From contig JAPPMO010000036.1 of assembly GCA_028873975.1 (NCBI GenBank), positions 1 to 64,000 of the forward strand: DNA of 64,000 bases. The letters are read 5' to 3'. The notes under the pieces were generated by a model that was not told where the DNA came from, made no database searches, and saw only the letters and a program-made list of their open reading frames with translations. Of the stretch, positions 45,871 through 56,500 are shown piece by piece. Position 1 is the stretch's first letter, and each line of letters begins with the position of its first letter. The translations under genes were made by a program, and so were the position numbers. Origin of the DNA: Chloroflexota bacterium. Its GTDB lineage: Bacteria > Chloroflexota > Anaerolineae > Aggregatilineales > Phototrophicaceae.

Positions 45871-47043
45871 ATGAGCTCACAAGCGCCATATTCCGCGTAC
45901 ATCCACATACCCTTTTGCGAGACGCGTTGCAGCTACTGCGCCTTCAACATCTACACCGATCTTGCGTCTCTGGTTCCGGCGTATATTCGCGCGCTTCTCC
46001 GTGAGATCAAGTTTGCCTCCGCGGACAATCCGCATCGGGAGATTCATACCGTCTACTTCGGAGGCGGCACCCCGTCCCTGCTCGCGGCGCGCTACTATCG
46101 GGACATCCTGCATTGCTTGGCGGAGCGCTTCTCCCTGGCTGTCGATCTTGAAGTCTCAATGGAGACCAATCCCAATGACATATCGACTTCGTATTTGCGC
46201 GAATTGCGCGAGATCGGCATCAACCGGTTAAGCATTGGCATGCAGTCCGCATCGAAAAGAGTCCTTCGTCTATTCGAGCGCCGCCATGACCTCGATGCCG
46301 TCGAACGCGCCCTGCGCTGCGCGCGACAGGCGGGCTTCGAAAATGTGAACCTGGACGTCATATTTGGCTCGCCTGGCGAGACCCTCGATGAATGGAAGCG
46401 TACTGTTGACGCTATCCTCCGTTATGCGCCGGAACATGTTTCGATGTACGGTCTGGAGCTGAAAGGCGGAACAGCTTTACGCGCGCAAGTCGACGCCGGC
46501 GCATTGCCACGGCCCGACGACGATATTTTCGCGGATATGTACGAATATGCGTCGCGCAGCCTGGAAGGCGACGGTTACGCGCAATACGAGATTAGCAATT
46601 GGACGCGCCCGCAGTTCGAATGTCGCCATAACTTGCAGTATTGGCGCAACTTGCCCTACCTTGGGCTCGGCGCGGGCGCGCACGGTTTCGCAGGCGGTTT
46701 TCGATATTCCAACATAGCCAATCCCATACGCTATGTCGAGTCGCTCAACGAGCGCCCAGCCGCGAAATATGATTTTCCTCTTACGCCGGCCGTCGCGAAA
46801 TCGACAACAGTCAACAGCGAGGAAGACCTTTATGAGACTGTCATGATGAGCATAAGGTTAACCCGCGAGGGGATACATCGTCCGACATTCCGAAGGCGTT
46901 TCGGCGTGGACATCGCCGACAAGTTCCCTGACGGCATCCGTAAAATGAAGACCTTGGGCTTGATTCATGTGGAAAGCGACCGCGTCCGCTTGAGCGAGCG
47001 GGGTCGGCTGCTTAGCAACGCGGTTATCCGAGAACTGGTCTAA
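45871..47043 (+). CDS. hemW: Radical SAM heme chaperone HemW
   Basis: This radical-SAM protein of the HemN/HemW group is likely a heme-binding chaperone for heme insertion. The cluster motif is FCETRCSYCAF (CxxxCxxC). It lacks the extra cysteine (CxxxCxxCxC) found in true oxygen-independent coproporphyrinogen oxidase, which supports HemW. GGGTPSLL and a C-terminal winged-helix region are visible. The ATG at 45871 gives 390 aa beginning MSSQAPYSAYIHIPFC; upstream codons lie in repeat R2c and are rejected. Confidence 0.88.
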   Translation: MSSQAPYSAYIHIPFCETRCSYCAFNIYTDLASLVPAYIRALLREIKFASADNPHREIHTVYFGGGTPSLLAARYYRDILHCLAERFSLAVDLEVSMETNPNDISTSYLRELREIGINRLSIGMQSASKRVLRLFERRHDLDAVERALRCARQAGFENVNLDVIFGSPGETLDEWKRTVDAILRYAPEHVSMYGLELKGGTALRAQVDAGALPRPDDDIFADMYEYASRSLEGDGYAQYEISNWTRPQFECRHNLQYWRNLPYLGLGAGAHGFAGGFRYSNIANPIRYVESLNERPAAKYDFPLTPAVAKSTTVNSEEDLYETVMMSIRLTREGIHRPTFRRRFGVDIADKFPDGIRKMKTLGLIHVESDRVRLSERGRLLSNAVIRELV

Positions 47044-47048
47044 GCAAT

Positions 47049-48092
47049 TCAATCAATTGATTTGATCTCCGCATTGCGCAGTTGGGCGATATCTTGCGAA
47101 GCCGTGCATAACATGGCGATGCGCAATTGAGCGTTCAATTCGGCAATTAATAAAGCAACCGCTTCGGCGGATTCGTCCGCCGCGCTTAGGAACGGGCTGG
47201 CTAAGCCGGCAAGACAAGCGCCCAATGCGATACATTTGGCAATATCGACGCCGTCGCGCAAGCCCCCGCTGGCGAAGACCGGCAAATCCGCCGCCGCCGC
47301 CCGCGCGTAAGTTAGCGCCTCAGCGGTGGGGATTCCCCAGTCAGCGAAGCTGCGGGCCACGCGCGCGTGGAAGGGCGTCGGCGCGCGGTGATACTCCACT
47401 TCGCTCCAAGACGTGCCACCTGAACCAGCCACGTCAATTGCCGAGACGCCTGCGTTGGCCAAATCGCGCGCGTTTCTGTGGGAAAAGCCCCAGCCAACTT
47501 CTTTGGCGATAACCGGTACAGTGAGATGCCTGCATATTGTCTCTACTTTTTTAAGGAGACCGGAAAAATCGACATCGCCCTCGGCTTGAACCGCTTCTTG
47601 CAAAACATTGAAATGAAGAATCAAGGCGTCGGCGGCTACCATGTCGACCGCTTTGCGACATTCTTCAATGCCGTAGCCATAATTGAGCTGCACGGCGCCG
47701 AGGTTGGCGAAAAGCAGAATGTCCGGCGCGAGTTCGCGGATTTGAAAGGAGCTTCCCAAGGATTCATCTTCTATCGCGGCTCGCTGCGAGCCCAAACCCA
47801 TTGCGATAGCATGTTCCTGAGCAGCCGCCGCAAGATGTCTGTTGATGCGTCTCGCGGCGTCGGTCCCGCCTGTCATCGATGATATCATGATCGGCGACCC
47901 CAGTTGCTTGCCAAATACTTGAACTGAGGTATCGATATCGTGCAGGCTTAACTCGGGAAGCGCCTGGTGAGTCAATCGATAGCGTTCAAGCCCGGTGCTA
48001 ATGCGGGGAAATTGAACATCCTCTTGCAGGTTGATCCGGATATGGTCCAGTTTGCGGCTTTCGGTTGAGGGGGTTTCCGTGACTTTTGGCAT
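47049..48092 (-). CDS. fni: Isopentenyl-diphosphate delta-isomerase, type 2 (FMN-dependent)
   Basis: This flavoenzyme interconverts IPP and DMAPP. Visible family features are [10 protein letters not shown] at the N-terminus, [18 protein letters not shown], the VAGSGGTSW segment and the C-terminal [15 protein letters not shown] phosphate region. At 347 aa it is normal. AAGGGAACAC lies upstream of the ATG. It overlaps no gene and is convergent with hemW. Confidence 0.93.
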   Translation of the reverse strand: MPKVTETPSTESRKLDHIRINLQEDVQFPRISTGLERYRLTHQALPELSLHDIDTSVQVFGKQLGSPIMISSMTGGTDAARRINRHLAAAAQEHAIAMGLGSQRAAIEDESLGSSFQIRELAPDILLFANLGAVQLNYGYGIEECRKAVDMVAADALILHFNVLQEAVQAEGDVDFSGLLKKVETICRHLTVPVIAKEVGWGFSHRNARDLANAGVSAIDVAGSGGTSWSEVEYHRAPTPFHARVARSFADWGIPTAEALTYARAAAADLPVFASGGLRDGVDIAKCIALGACLAGLASPFLSAADESAEAVALLIAELNAQLRIAMLCTASQDIAQLRNAEIKSID

Positions 48093-48194
48093 AACGAAGT
48101 GTTCCCTTTATTGAGGCGGTAATCCAGGTCGCCGCCGAATTATCGTACTGTCGAAGTTTTCAGGTGTCAATTATGCGCGTCGCCACCATACAGG

Positions 48195-48223
48195 CTGGCA
48201 TGGAAAGTGATTAACGGTATAAT
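48195..48223 (+). promoter_or_regulatory. Candidate promoter for acpP
   Basis: CTGGCA (48195-48200) and a perfect TATAAT (48218-48223) are 17 bases apart, about 49 bases before the acpP ATG. The -35 is a 4/6 match. Confidence 0.45.
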
Positions 48224-48271
48224 TGGCGCTTATGCGAGTTCTAAAGATTCCGTTGGGGAGGAGTGACCAAG

Positions 48272-48508
48272 ATGGCATCTATTGAAGATCGGGTCAAAGG
48301 AATCGTGGTCGAGTTGCTTGGTGTGGAAGAAGAACGCGTCGTCAGTACCGCGAGTTTCCGCGAAGATCTGGAAGCCGACTCGCTCGACCTCGTCGAATTG
48401 ATTATGGCATTTGAGGAAGAATTCGGCGGCGAAATCAGCGATGAGGACGCTCAGCGAATCGAAACTGTTGGTCAAGCCGTGGAGTACATTCAATCCAACA
48501 TGGAATAA
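48272..48508 (+). CDS. acpP: Acyl carrier protein
   Basis: This is a small acidic carrier of fatty-acid intermediates. The phosphopantetheine serine is S37 in [10 protein letters not shown]. Helix-forming regions before and after are typical. The ATG at 48272 gives 78 aa and lies 9 bases after GGGAGGA; a GTG at 48263 would sit on the ribosome site and is rejected. A clear terminator follows. fabF is about 15 kb away, so acpP is not in a fab operon here. Confidence 0.96.
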   Translation: MASIEDRVKGIVVELLGVEEERVVSTASFREDLEADSLDLVELIMAFEEEFGGEISDEDAQRIETVGQAVEYIQSNME

Positions 48509-48545
48509 TCAATCCAATAGGCAACGGGCATTTTCTAAACTGAAC

Positions 48546-48575
48546 GGGGCGGCAACTGCCGTCTCTTTTCATTTT
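48546..48575 (+). terminator. Factor-independent terminator after acpP
   Basis: An 8-bp stem with two G-T pairs (48546-48553 with 48558-48565) and AACT loop is followed by TTTTCATTTTT. It is a strong intrinsic terminator about 38 bases after the acpP stop, lying just before the convergent gene's end. Confidence 0.75.
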
Positions 48576-48584
48576 TCGCTCGCT

Positions 48585-49196
48585 TCAGCGGCGGTTTCGG
48601 AAGTTGGGCAGCGCATAAAAAATGAAAGCGGCATAAGCCCCTGTGGTTAGCCACAAGCCGCCGCCTGTCGCGCCTTGCTCCAGCGTAACTTGATACAACC
48701 CAATCGCTTGCGACTGTCCCACGAGTGATGTGACGATTCCTGAAACCGCAAGGAAAATAATGACAAGGGGCTGAAACTGCGCCGGCAGAATGAAGCCCAG
48801 ACCTGTTGACAAGAGGATTGTCGCTATGGCGAGAAACAGCAGTTGCCGGTAATTTGGATCGGCGACGTTGCTCAGGAACTCCAGCGGAGGGAGTTGTGAA
48901 ACCGAGAGCAAGGCAACGAATAGAAAAGCCAGAAAACGCTCCTTTCGGCCCGTCGACCAAAGCGTGATTAAAGCCGCTAGAATCGACAGTTGCGCGCGCA
49001 GCAGCAATGGCGCAATCAATGGCGGCGTCGCTTGCTGCTGCAATGGATGCAAGCTCGTCCATTCGGCCAAATCGAATGCGTTGAGTGTCATAGCTGCATT
49101 CGGGGCTGTTATCCAAGGCAACAGATAACCTGCCAGCGCCAACAGCAAGAGAACAAGTACCTCGTTCCCGCCAGAGTTTTTTTCACTATTCGCCAT
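48585..49196 (-). CDS. Hypothetical polytopic membrane protein
   Basis: This 203-aa protein has about six membrane helices and an Asn/Leu-rich loop after the first. No family was recognised. The ATG at 49196 is used; a GTG at 49202 is an alternative. It is the last gene of the minus-strand glycan locus, about 28 bases after the GT4 transferase, and may be part of that transcript. Its function is unknown. Confidence 0.6.
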   Translation of the reverse strand: MANSEKNSGGNEVLVLLLLALAGYLLPWITAPNAAMTLNAFDLAEWTSLHPLQQQATPPLIAPLLLRAQLSILAALITLWSTGRKERFLAFLFVALLSVSQLPPLEFLSNVADPNYRQLLFLAIATILLSTGLGFILPAQFQPLVIIFLAVSGIVTSLVGQSQAIGLYQVTLEQGATGGGLWLTTGAYAAFIFYALPNFRNRR

Positions 49197-49224
49197 GTTC
49201 ACACGCCTTGGGCGCCTCGATTCT

Positions 49225-50385
49225 TTACCGGATTATGGTATTAGATGACCCGTCAAGCATTGCGTCGTAGATGGCCTTAAGCTGGCTCGCCGCGCTCGCC
49301 CAAGAGAAACGTTTAACGCGCTCAAAGCCCGCAGCAACTAGCTGCTGTCGCAAGGCCGCGTCGGTCAAGGTCTTCATTATCGCATCGCTGATTGCCTCGC
49401 TATCCAGCGGGTTGACCAGAATACCCGCGTCGCCGGCAACTTCTGGCAGCGACGACAAATTGCTCGTGATCACCGGTGTTCCACAGGCCATAGCCTCCAG
49501 AACCGGCAGTCCGAAGCCCTCGTATAAAGAGAGAGCAAGAAGCGCGCGCGCGCCTGAATAGAGCGCGGGCAGATCCTCATCAGGGACGAAACCAAGTATA
49601 TGAACGCGATCCTCCATGGCAGTTTCCCTGATGCTGCGATACATCTCGTCTTCGAGCCAGCCAGGGCCGCCTGCAACGACATAATGCAAGTCTATGCCGT
49701 GATCCCGTATTCTTGATAATGCGCGGATTGCTCCACTATAGTTTTTGCGTGGCTGGACGGTACCGACGGACAGGACATATTTTTTATCTCTCAAATTGTG
49801 CTTATCCAATACTGCTTTTAATGTCATCTGGTCCGTCACCGGACCGAAACGGGCATCCACCCCGGAATACAAAACGCTGATCTTGTCGGCAGGCGTCCGG
49901 TAGATTTCTATGAGATCGTCTTTAGTCGCTTGAGAGTCCGCCAATACGTGATCCGCCCGCTCAACAGAACGCGGCGCCACGGCTTCCAGGTATCGTCTTA
50001 GAGAGGGGCTGGCGGCATCTGGCACGCGAAGGAAGGAAAGGTCATGCACTGTCAGCAGGCTGCGCGTCCGGGGCAAAGTCGGCGGCAAGACGAAGTCGGT
50101 AGCATGGAATAAATCCACAGGACCCGTGATAATTTCGACGGGCAACGGAAGTTGAGCGCGCTGCCAGATTCTTGCCAGCCACCGTGGTGTCAAGATTGTC
50201 GTCCGCCAGTCAAAGTTGGGTCCGGGCGGATGCGGGAGTTGCTCGCGTTTTGCGCCCGCGACGAAGAGCCGGTAGTCCGTCACAGGATCTTCCGTGGCAA
50301 GCGCTGCCGTCAACTCGCGAACGTAGCGCCCAATACCGCCACCCTGTTCGTAAGCCGGTGTGTAGTCGATGGCAATACGGGACAC
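49225..50385 (-). CDS. GT4-family glycosyltransferase
   Basis: This is a GT-B fold transferase of 386 aa, with a Gly-rich N-terminal loop YTPAYEQGGGIGRYVREL. The C-terminal nucleotide-sugar site has ALLALSLYEGFGLPVLEAMACG (cited in part), with the E(x7)E pattern. It adds a sugar to a lipid-linked glycan on the cytoplasmic face. A GTG start at 50385 follows the GtrA stop by one base. It forms an operon with gtrA and the wzy-like gene. Confidence 0.88.
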   Translation of the reverse strand: MSRIAIDYTPAYEQGGGIGRYVRELTAALATEDPVTDYRLFVAGAKREQLPHPPGPNFDWRTTILTPRWLARIWQRAQLPLPVEIITGPVDLFHATDFVLPPTLPRTRSLLTVHDLSFLRVPDAASPSLRRYLEAVAPRSVERADHVLADSQATKDDLIEIYRTPADKISVLYSGVDARFGPVTDQMTLKAVLDKHNLRDKKYVLSVGTVQPRKNYSGAIRALSRIRDHGIDLHYVVAGGPGWLEDEMYRSIRETAMEDRVHILGFVPDEDLPALYSGARALLALSLYEGFGLPVLEAMACGTPVITSNLSSLPEVAGDAGILVNPLDSEAISDAIMKTLTDAALRQQLVAAGFERVKRFSWASAASQLKAIYDAMLDGSSNTIIR

Positions 50386-50386
50386 G

Positions 50387-50992
50387 TTATTCGACGTCGT
50401 TAAAGGTCCAGTAGCGGTTGGCGAGGAAATTCCAAATCATCACAACAATGACGCCAATGAACTGCGAGATCATCGTGCCTAATTTTAACTCGTCTTGTAG
50501 AACGGGATGGTAACTCGAAAAAATGTTTTGAATCGCGGCGGTCGACCAGATGCCAAAGAAGGCAAAGGAACTTGTAATCCAGATGGTGCGACCGATCCAG
50601 CCGATCGCGCTGACTATGGCGAATTGCGTCAATTGGCGACGAACTGAATATGATCTTGAATCCGGGTACGTCCAAAGACGATTCCAAGTGAAATTGCTGC
50701 TAACAGCCAATGTAAAGCTGATGGTAGTGGCGAGCGCCACGTTGAGCGGCAAAGCCATGTTTTGCTCGTCCGCCGCTGGCAAGACAGTCGACTGCAGAAG
50801 AAACAGAAGTCCAAAGTCGATGACAAAGCCCAGTAAACCGATGAATGCGAATTTGATGAAGCGCTCGACTTCTTTCGCTCGTCTGCCGCCGACCCGGCTT
50901 GCTAGGGCAATGATGAAACGATCAATAGGTGTGGATAGCCCTCGGTAACCTTCGCCTTTAGACGCGACATCCGGCGTAATCGCTTGGGACAT
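50387..50992 (-). CDS. GtrA-family membrane protein
   Basis: This 201-aa protein has four membrane helices and the GtrA-type motif KFAFIGLLGFVIDFGLLF (cited in part). The NFTWNRLWTYPDS and NFLANRYWTF repeats are also typical of the family. Relatives flip polyprenyl-linked sugars or other lipid intermediates. It lies between the Wzy-like gene (2 bases) and the GT4 gene (1 base), so it probably serves the same polymer. Confidence 0.86.
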   Translation of the reverse strand: MSQAITPDVASKGEGYRGLSTPIDRFIIALASRVGGRRAKEVERFIKFAFIGLLGFVIDFGLLFLLQSTVLPAADEQNMALPLNVALATTISFTLAVSSNFTWNRLWTYPDSRSYSVRRQLTQFAIVSAIGWIGRTIWITSSFAFFGIWSTAAIQNIFSSYHPVLQDELKLGTMISQFIGVIVVMIWNFLANRYWTFNDVE

Positions 50993-50994
50993 AG

Positions 50995-52455
50995 TTAATC
51001 CATAATCAGCTTGTGATTAAGTTGCCAATACAAAATCGCAAGTATACCTAATAATACACCAATATGCAGAAAGAGATTGTTTACGATGAGGTTGTCAAAA
51101 ATGCTATGGACCGCCAGGTACGTCCAACTGCCAAGCAGAGCGATCGCTGTCGCTCGAGCAAAAGAATCCGGATGGGCGCGGGCGCGCCAGGTGACAAGAA
51201 AAATCACGAGCCAGAAAGCCAGATAGGCGGCCAATCCAACCAGGCCGGTTTCCGCAAGCGTATTTAGATAAAAATTATGCGCATGCCCTAAGGGCTCCTT
51301 CCAGTTAATGAGTCGATACCGGTCATAGACGATTTCGTAGTTTCCCAGCCCGACTCCCAGAATTGGGTTGGATTGCGCCATATTAAGCGCCGCCTGCCAA
51401 TGGGCGATTCTCTCGATCACCGCGTAGTTTATCGGGCTGACATCAACCCCCCGAACATCTTCCATCGCGAGAAAATCGTCAGCGGAAGCCGTCAACCGGT
51501 TGATAACGGATCGCGGCAACAATCCTCCCAACCATAGCCCCGCAAACAGAAATGCTAGACCGAGAGCGGCGGCGACCCCGGTTGTCGCGCGTTTGGGCAG
51601 TGCGAAGAGCATAACTGCCGCTGCAACTGCCGTGCCGAGCCAGGCGCCGCGACTCCAGGATGCCAGCAGCGCGGCCGAAATCAACGCTGCTGACAGCCCG
51701 AAGCAGATAAGAAGCCCCAGGGAATACCAGTGAACCCGGCGTTTCTTTCGGTATTCAGAAAGAATCGACGCAGCCTGAACATAGGCGCCCATTAAAGCGA
51801 GCGGCAGCATCAGCCCCATGAATCCGGCAAAGGGATTCGGCTGCCCAAACGTGCCAAAGGCGCGGTAAAACCGTCCCAAAATCGCAAGATGATCTGCGCC
51901 GCTTCCACCAAAGAATATGTACAACCCGACAAGCGCATTTGCTGTAGCGGCGACGAGCAGCGCGAATACCAGCCAAGGCCAATAGCTATGTTCCGAGATC
52001 GTTATTTGCCATACGAAAACCGCCATCAAGATCCATTTGAGCCACTCGCGCAGCCAGGCGGACTGCGAGGCGCTTGTCCAAGACCCGAGAGCGAAAACGG
52101 CGCAAAGGCACAAGATTGCGGACAATACGATGTTGCGATGTAACGCAACTACAGGTTTGCGAAGCGCGATTCGATGCGCCACCCAAACTCCAAAATAAAC
52201 AATGAAAAGGATCTGACCAATATCCAGCGGGAGGTCAATACTTGATTCTGTCGCAATCAGCACTCGCAAGGGCGCGAGAACCAATAAAACGACAAGCATT
52301 GCCGTTGGAGAGGCCAGCGCTGCGATCAAACAGAAGCTCCCAAGGCTGAGCCCAAGGATTTCGGGTCTCGGAATAAAGAGATTGGCAATCGCGGCGGCGC
52401 CTGCGATGACAAGCCAGAAGATTCGACCAGGCAAAAGGTTCTGGAACCCATGCAT
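50995..52455 (-). CDS. O-antigen ligase/polymerase-like membrane protein (Wzy class)
   Basis: This 486-aa protein has about twelve membrane helices and the periplasmic-loop signature NPILGVGLGNYEIVYDRY followed by GHAHNFYLNTLAETGLVG (each cited in part). These are hallmarks of the O-antigen ligase family, which polymerises or attaches lipid-linked glycans. The start at 52455 (MHGFQNLL) is one base after the stop of the upstream dehydratase-like gene. The longer frame, reaching 52668, is an out-of-frame read of that gene. Confidence 0.85.
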   Translation of the reverse strand: MHGFQNLLPGRIFWLVIAGAAAIANLFIPRPEILGLSLGSFCLIAALASPTAMLVVLLVLAPLRVLIATESSIDLPLDIGQILFIVYFGVWVAHRIALRKPVVALHRNIVLSAILCLCAVFALGSWTSASQSAWLREWLKWILMAVFVWQITISEHSYWPWLVFALLVAATANALVGLYIFFGGSGADHLAILGRFYRAFGTFGQPNPFAGFMGLMLPLALMGAYVQAASILSEYRKKRRVHWYSLGLLICFGLSAALISAALLASWSRGAWLGTAVAAAVMLFALPKRATTGVAAALGLAFLFAGLWLGGLLPRSVINRLTASADDFLAMEDVRGVDVSPINYAVIERIAHWQAALNMAQSNPILGVGLGNYEIVYDRYRLINWKEPLGHAHNFYLNTLAETGLVGLAAYLAFWLVIFLVTWRARAHPDSFARATAIALLGSWTYLAVHSIFDNLIVNNLFLHIGVLLGILAILYWQLNHKLIMD

Positions 52456-52456
52456 C

Positions 52457-53404
52457 TCAAGAGGCGGCGGCGATAACTTGACGGAAATAGGCGATTGTGC
52501 GCGCGAGGCCGTCTTCCAGCGCGACCTGCGGACGCCAATCGAGCAGATTATGCGCGCGGCTCGCATCCGGTTTGCGCGTTTGAGGATCGCCATCAATCCG
52601 AAGTCTGTCGTCAAAGACGATGCCAGCCGGGTTGGCTGAGACGCGATTGACGACATTCGCAAAATCAAGGATGCTCACTTCGCGAGTCGTGCCGATATTG
52701 ACCGGCTCGACGAAATCGCTGTCAAGCAAACGCACAACGCCCTCCACCAGGTCGTCAATGTATTGAAAGCATCGCGTTTGACTGCCGTCGCCATAGACCG
52801 TCAGCGCCTCGCCACGGATCGCCTGGCCAACAAAATTGGGGACGACCCGTCCATCGTCCAGGCGCATTCGCGGCCCGTAGGTGTTGAATATGCGTACGAT
52901 GCGGGTGTCCATACCGTGTTGACGATGATAAGCCATCACCAGCGCTTCCGCATAACGTTTTGCTTCGTCGTATACGCCGCGCGGACCAACCGGGTCAACA
53001 TTGCCCGCATAGTCCTCATTCTGTGGATGCACCTGCGGATCGCCGTAGACCTCGGATGTAGAGGCGAGCAAAAAGCGCGCGCGCTTTGCCCGGGCCAAAC
53101 CCAGCGCGTTGTGCGTGCCCAGCGCCCCGACTTTCAAGGTCTGTATGGGATACTTGAGATAGTCAATCGGGCTGGCAGGGGAGGCAAAATGCAAAACGGC
53201 GTCGATCTGACCGGGAAGGTGGATGAAGTTGCTGACATCGTGATGCACAAATTCGAAATGACGATTGCCAGCCAGGTGCGAGATGTTGTCCTGGGTGCCC
53301 GTGATGAGATTGTCAACCGCCACCACCCGATGACCATCGCCCAAGAATCGATCGCACAAATGCGATCCTATGAAGCCGGCGCCGCCTGTGATTAGTACAC
53401 GCAA
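52457..53404 (-). CDS. UDP-glucuronate decarboxylase (UDP-xylose synthase)
   Basis: This NAD-dependent SDR makes UDP-xylose from UDP-glucuronate. The Rossmann start [14 protein letters not shown], the [17 protein letters not shown] segment and the catalytic STSEVYGDP and YDEAKRYAE (Y-x3-K) motifs place it firmly in the UXS group. The TTG start at 53404 is chosen because GAGG lies 9 bases upstream and this gives the expected 315 aa. No UDP-glucose dehydrogenase is in the window. It suggests a xylose-containing polymer. Confidence 0.9.
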   Translation of the reverse strand: MRVLITGGAGFIGSHLCDRFLGDGHRVVAVDNLITGTQDNISHLAGNRHFEFVHHDVSNFIHLPGQIDAVLHFASPASPIDYLKYPIQTLKVGALGTHNALGLARAKRARFLLASTSEVYGDPQVHPQNEDYAGNVDPVGPRGVYDEAKRYAEALVMAYHRQHGMDTRIVRIFNTYGPRMRLDDGRVVPNFVGQAIRGEALTVYGDGSQTRCFQYIDDLVEGVVRLLDSDFVEPVNIGTTREVSILDFANVVNRVSANPAGIVFDDRLRIDGDPQTRKPDASRAHNLLDWRPQVALEDGLARTIAYFRQVIAAAS

Positions 53405-53442
53405 GTCTTGATTCCTCAATTTGATTGGCTGAGCAAAGTGTA

Positions 53443-53541
53443 CCACAGCCGCTCGAAGCGTAACCGGCGAATTTGGGGAAATCGCGCTCACAGAAAATAA
53501 TAAACCGGCTCGGCTGCCGCAGATCGCGGTTTATTAGAAAA
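53443..53541 (-). repeat. Intergenic repeat R1, copy D
   Basis: On the minus strand it reads TAATAAACCGCGATCTGCGG, GGTTTATTATTTTCTGTGAG, CGCGATTTCCCC, AATTCGCCGGTTACGC and CGAGCGGCTGTGG. The latter parts match copies A, B and C. It fills most of the gap between the two transcription units of the glycan locus. Confidence 0.58.
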
Positions 53542-53551
53542 GGCGGAAAAC

Positions 53552-56500
53552 CTAAGGCACGGCATGGCTTCGCTCGTGATCGGAATCGGAAACGGATTCT
53601 GTAGCTGGCGCCAGTTCACTTAGCCGCATGGTTGCAGCCAACTGGAACATGAATATGAAGGCCAAGTCGATGACAAAGACGCTGTTGTCAATTAAGCCAT
53701 GACCCAATAGCGCGGCCATGCTTCCCATCAAACCCAGCATGATCGCGAAACCGTCTCTGTCCCTGTTTCTCATTCTGCTCAGGGCGACAAGGGCGTATCG
53801 CCAAAATGCAAACTGCAAGAGCAGAAAGATAATCAGCCCGGCAATACCCAGGCGCGTCCAAAAATCCAGTAAAAAATTGTGCGGGTGCGACAGGTTCAGA
53901 TCCCAGATCGCGTCCGGCCGAACATATTCTCCGCTGTAATAATATAGGAACTGATCCAATCCGATACCGAAAACAGGATGATCGCGAATGATTTCGATGG
54001 CGCTTTCCCATAGCCGCAGACGGAGAAAACTGGTGCCGCTTGTGAAGTCAAGTATATTGGCAAAACGCGCCGAAACCTGCGTCAAAACGGCCAATCCAGC
54101 CGCTAGCGCAGCCGCGATGCCCAAGATCGGGACGAATGCTCTTCGTTGAGCGTAACCGATCAGCGCTACGGCAATTCCCATGGGGATTCCGAGAAGTATC
54201 GCGCCCACACTCTGCGTCAAGAGCGCGGTTATGCCCATGAGGACCAGCGCCGCTGCCCAGCTTAAACGCATGCGCGCGCTATGCCCGACCAGCAGCAGCG
54301 CCAGCGCGAAAGGCAGCGACCGGCCAAGCAAAAGGCCAACGTTGTTGGGAGAGCCATAGACCGAAATGAGACGACGCGCGCCCTCTTCCGCGACTATGAC
54401 ATCGTTTCCCAAAATGTATCTTAACAGTCCGATGACGCAGACCAATATGGAAGCAAGGACAAGCCCGTAGACGCAATGCAAAACAGTTCGCTTGGATGGA
54501 CGCAGGGCTCTGAATATCACATAGAAGAGCAATGGCTCCAGAACGAGCGTGCGCAGTTCTGTCGCCGCTGCATCGGCATGGCGCGCCCAGCTGAGCGATA
54601 GGATGGCGACAAGCGCGATCCCGGCCACCCCGATGTCAATAAACTTTATCTGCGAAAATAGCGACTGAAGTTTTAACGGATAGCTGCTGTTTGCCATTTG
54701 ATACTGCTCGCTTAGCCAGACGAAGAATCGAAAGATTGCTGCGATTGAGGTGATCAGTATCAGGATTTCCGCCATTGGAAAGGCAAACCGGTACAACTCG
54801 ACTGGACTTAGGAAGAAGGGCGCCCAGAACAAGGTCAAGATCAAGCCCGTTTCCAGACGATGGAAGATCAATACGAATAGAACCAGGCCCGAAACAATTG
54901 TCAATAAGAATGAAGGTGACAGGTAAAGGACGCCGCCAGTTGCCATAGCGATCAGGATATTGATCTCGTCGCGGGCGAACAGGGCGGGTCTGTGACTTGT
55001 CCATGTCCAGATCATGGCAAAGAGCAGTGCCAAGGACGCGACGCTGCTAATCGCCAGGTGCGCCGCCGCGGACAGACCGGCAAACACCAGCCCGACAGGA
55101 GGAATCCAGCGGCGCCATGGCGAGGTCGCAAAGGTCAACAATACGATGAACAGCGACAAGAGCGTCGCGAAAGCGCCGAGGGCAATCTGCCGATCGAAGG
55201 CGAATGATAAATTGCCTGAACTGACGGCGTATCCGGCGACCGCCCAACGATCCCATCCGCGATCCGCCACAGCGCGTAGCGTATGTTGACCCAGGGGCAA
55301 GTCGCGCGCTACCGGAACCAGATTCTGTTCCGGACCGTGCGTGTCGCTTCGGAGAAAGATATAGCTGTTCCCATCCGAGTCATGGGCTGTCGCATTTGCT
55401 GGGCTGCCGTCGACAGTCGGATACAGGAAGGCTATATAGTCATCCTCCCGCAAGAGCATGGCGAGATCGGTACCGTAGAAGTCGAATTCGAGCTGACTGT
55501 CGCTCGTTTCCAGCCAGCCGATGTCCGCTCCTAACTCGCTGAATTGCCAGACGCCGCTGTAACGGGCATGCTCTGTGCGCGCATGAAATAGGCCGTTCTG
55601 CGCCAGCACGGGAAAATCATAATTCTGCACTGCATGCAACAGTGGTGACGGCTGATCGTCCGGTCCAATCAGCGCGAAGCCCCACTGGGCGCTGGCGTTT
55701 TCTGCATTGGGCTGCCAATGGTGCAAGAACATGGCGCCTAGCCAGGGAAACTCGCGGTGGGCGCGGTCGAATGCTTGTAGCGTATACATGATCTGCTCGT
55801 TCGGAGTAACGCTTCCCCAAATGGATGGGGCGCCGGCCCATTCGCCGGGCAATGCGTTCCAGCCCCAATGGCTCGCCCAAAGCGGCTTGCGGCCATCATT
55901 ATGCGCCAGCATCACTTCGCGCAGGGCAACAATCCGGGAAAAGTTCAGGATGCTGTCATCAACGCGACGATCCAATGGAGATGTTGAGAATCCGTAAGGC
56001 TTTCCAGCCACGATGTCCATCAGCTCCGCCCCGCCAAGTTGATACATCGCGTCAAGATAAAGCAGGTCGCTGATATTCTGACCGCCAGCCTCGGTGGTGG
56101 GAGCCAAAGCCGCTGCGATGATCTTTGCGCTTGGGTCCTCGGCGCGGATTGCCCCCCCGCCCGCGGCGAGCAGAGCCAGATAATCAGCTGGCCTGGGCTG
56201 AAGCGATCCCCAGGCGTCGTCGAGATTCGGCTCGTCCCAAATCTGATAATAATTCACGGAGTCGCCATAGCGCCGCGCGAAGCGGCCCGCAAAGCGCGCG
56301 AAGTCATCAAGGGACTGGGGCGGCGCCGTCTCCGTCGCCTCTATCCCCGGCGGCGATACGCGCGCCCATTGGGGGGAGTGCATGAGCACGACTACAGGTT
56401 CCAAACGCGGGTACTCGCGCAGAACAGTAAAGATCTCGTCCCACTGCGCCCAATCGTACTGGTCTTTGCTAGGCTCAATTTCATCCCAATAGACGAATTG

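Noticed and set aside
45871..47043. Oxygen-independent coproporphyrinogen oxidase HemN
   Set aside because: The cluster motif is CxxxCxxC followed by AF, without the fourth cysteine, which fits HemW.
52456..52668. N-terminal extension of the Wzy-like frame
   Set aside because: These codons are an out-of-frame reading of the UDP-xylose synthase gene; the one-base-spaced ATG at 52455 is preferred.
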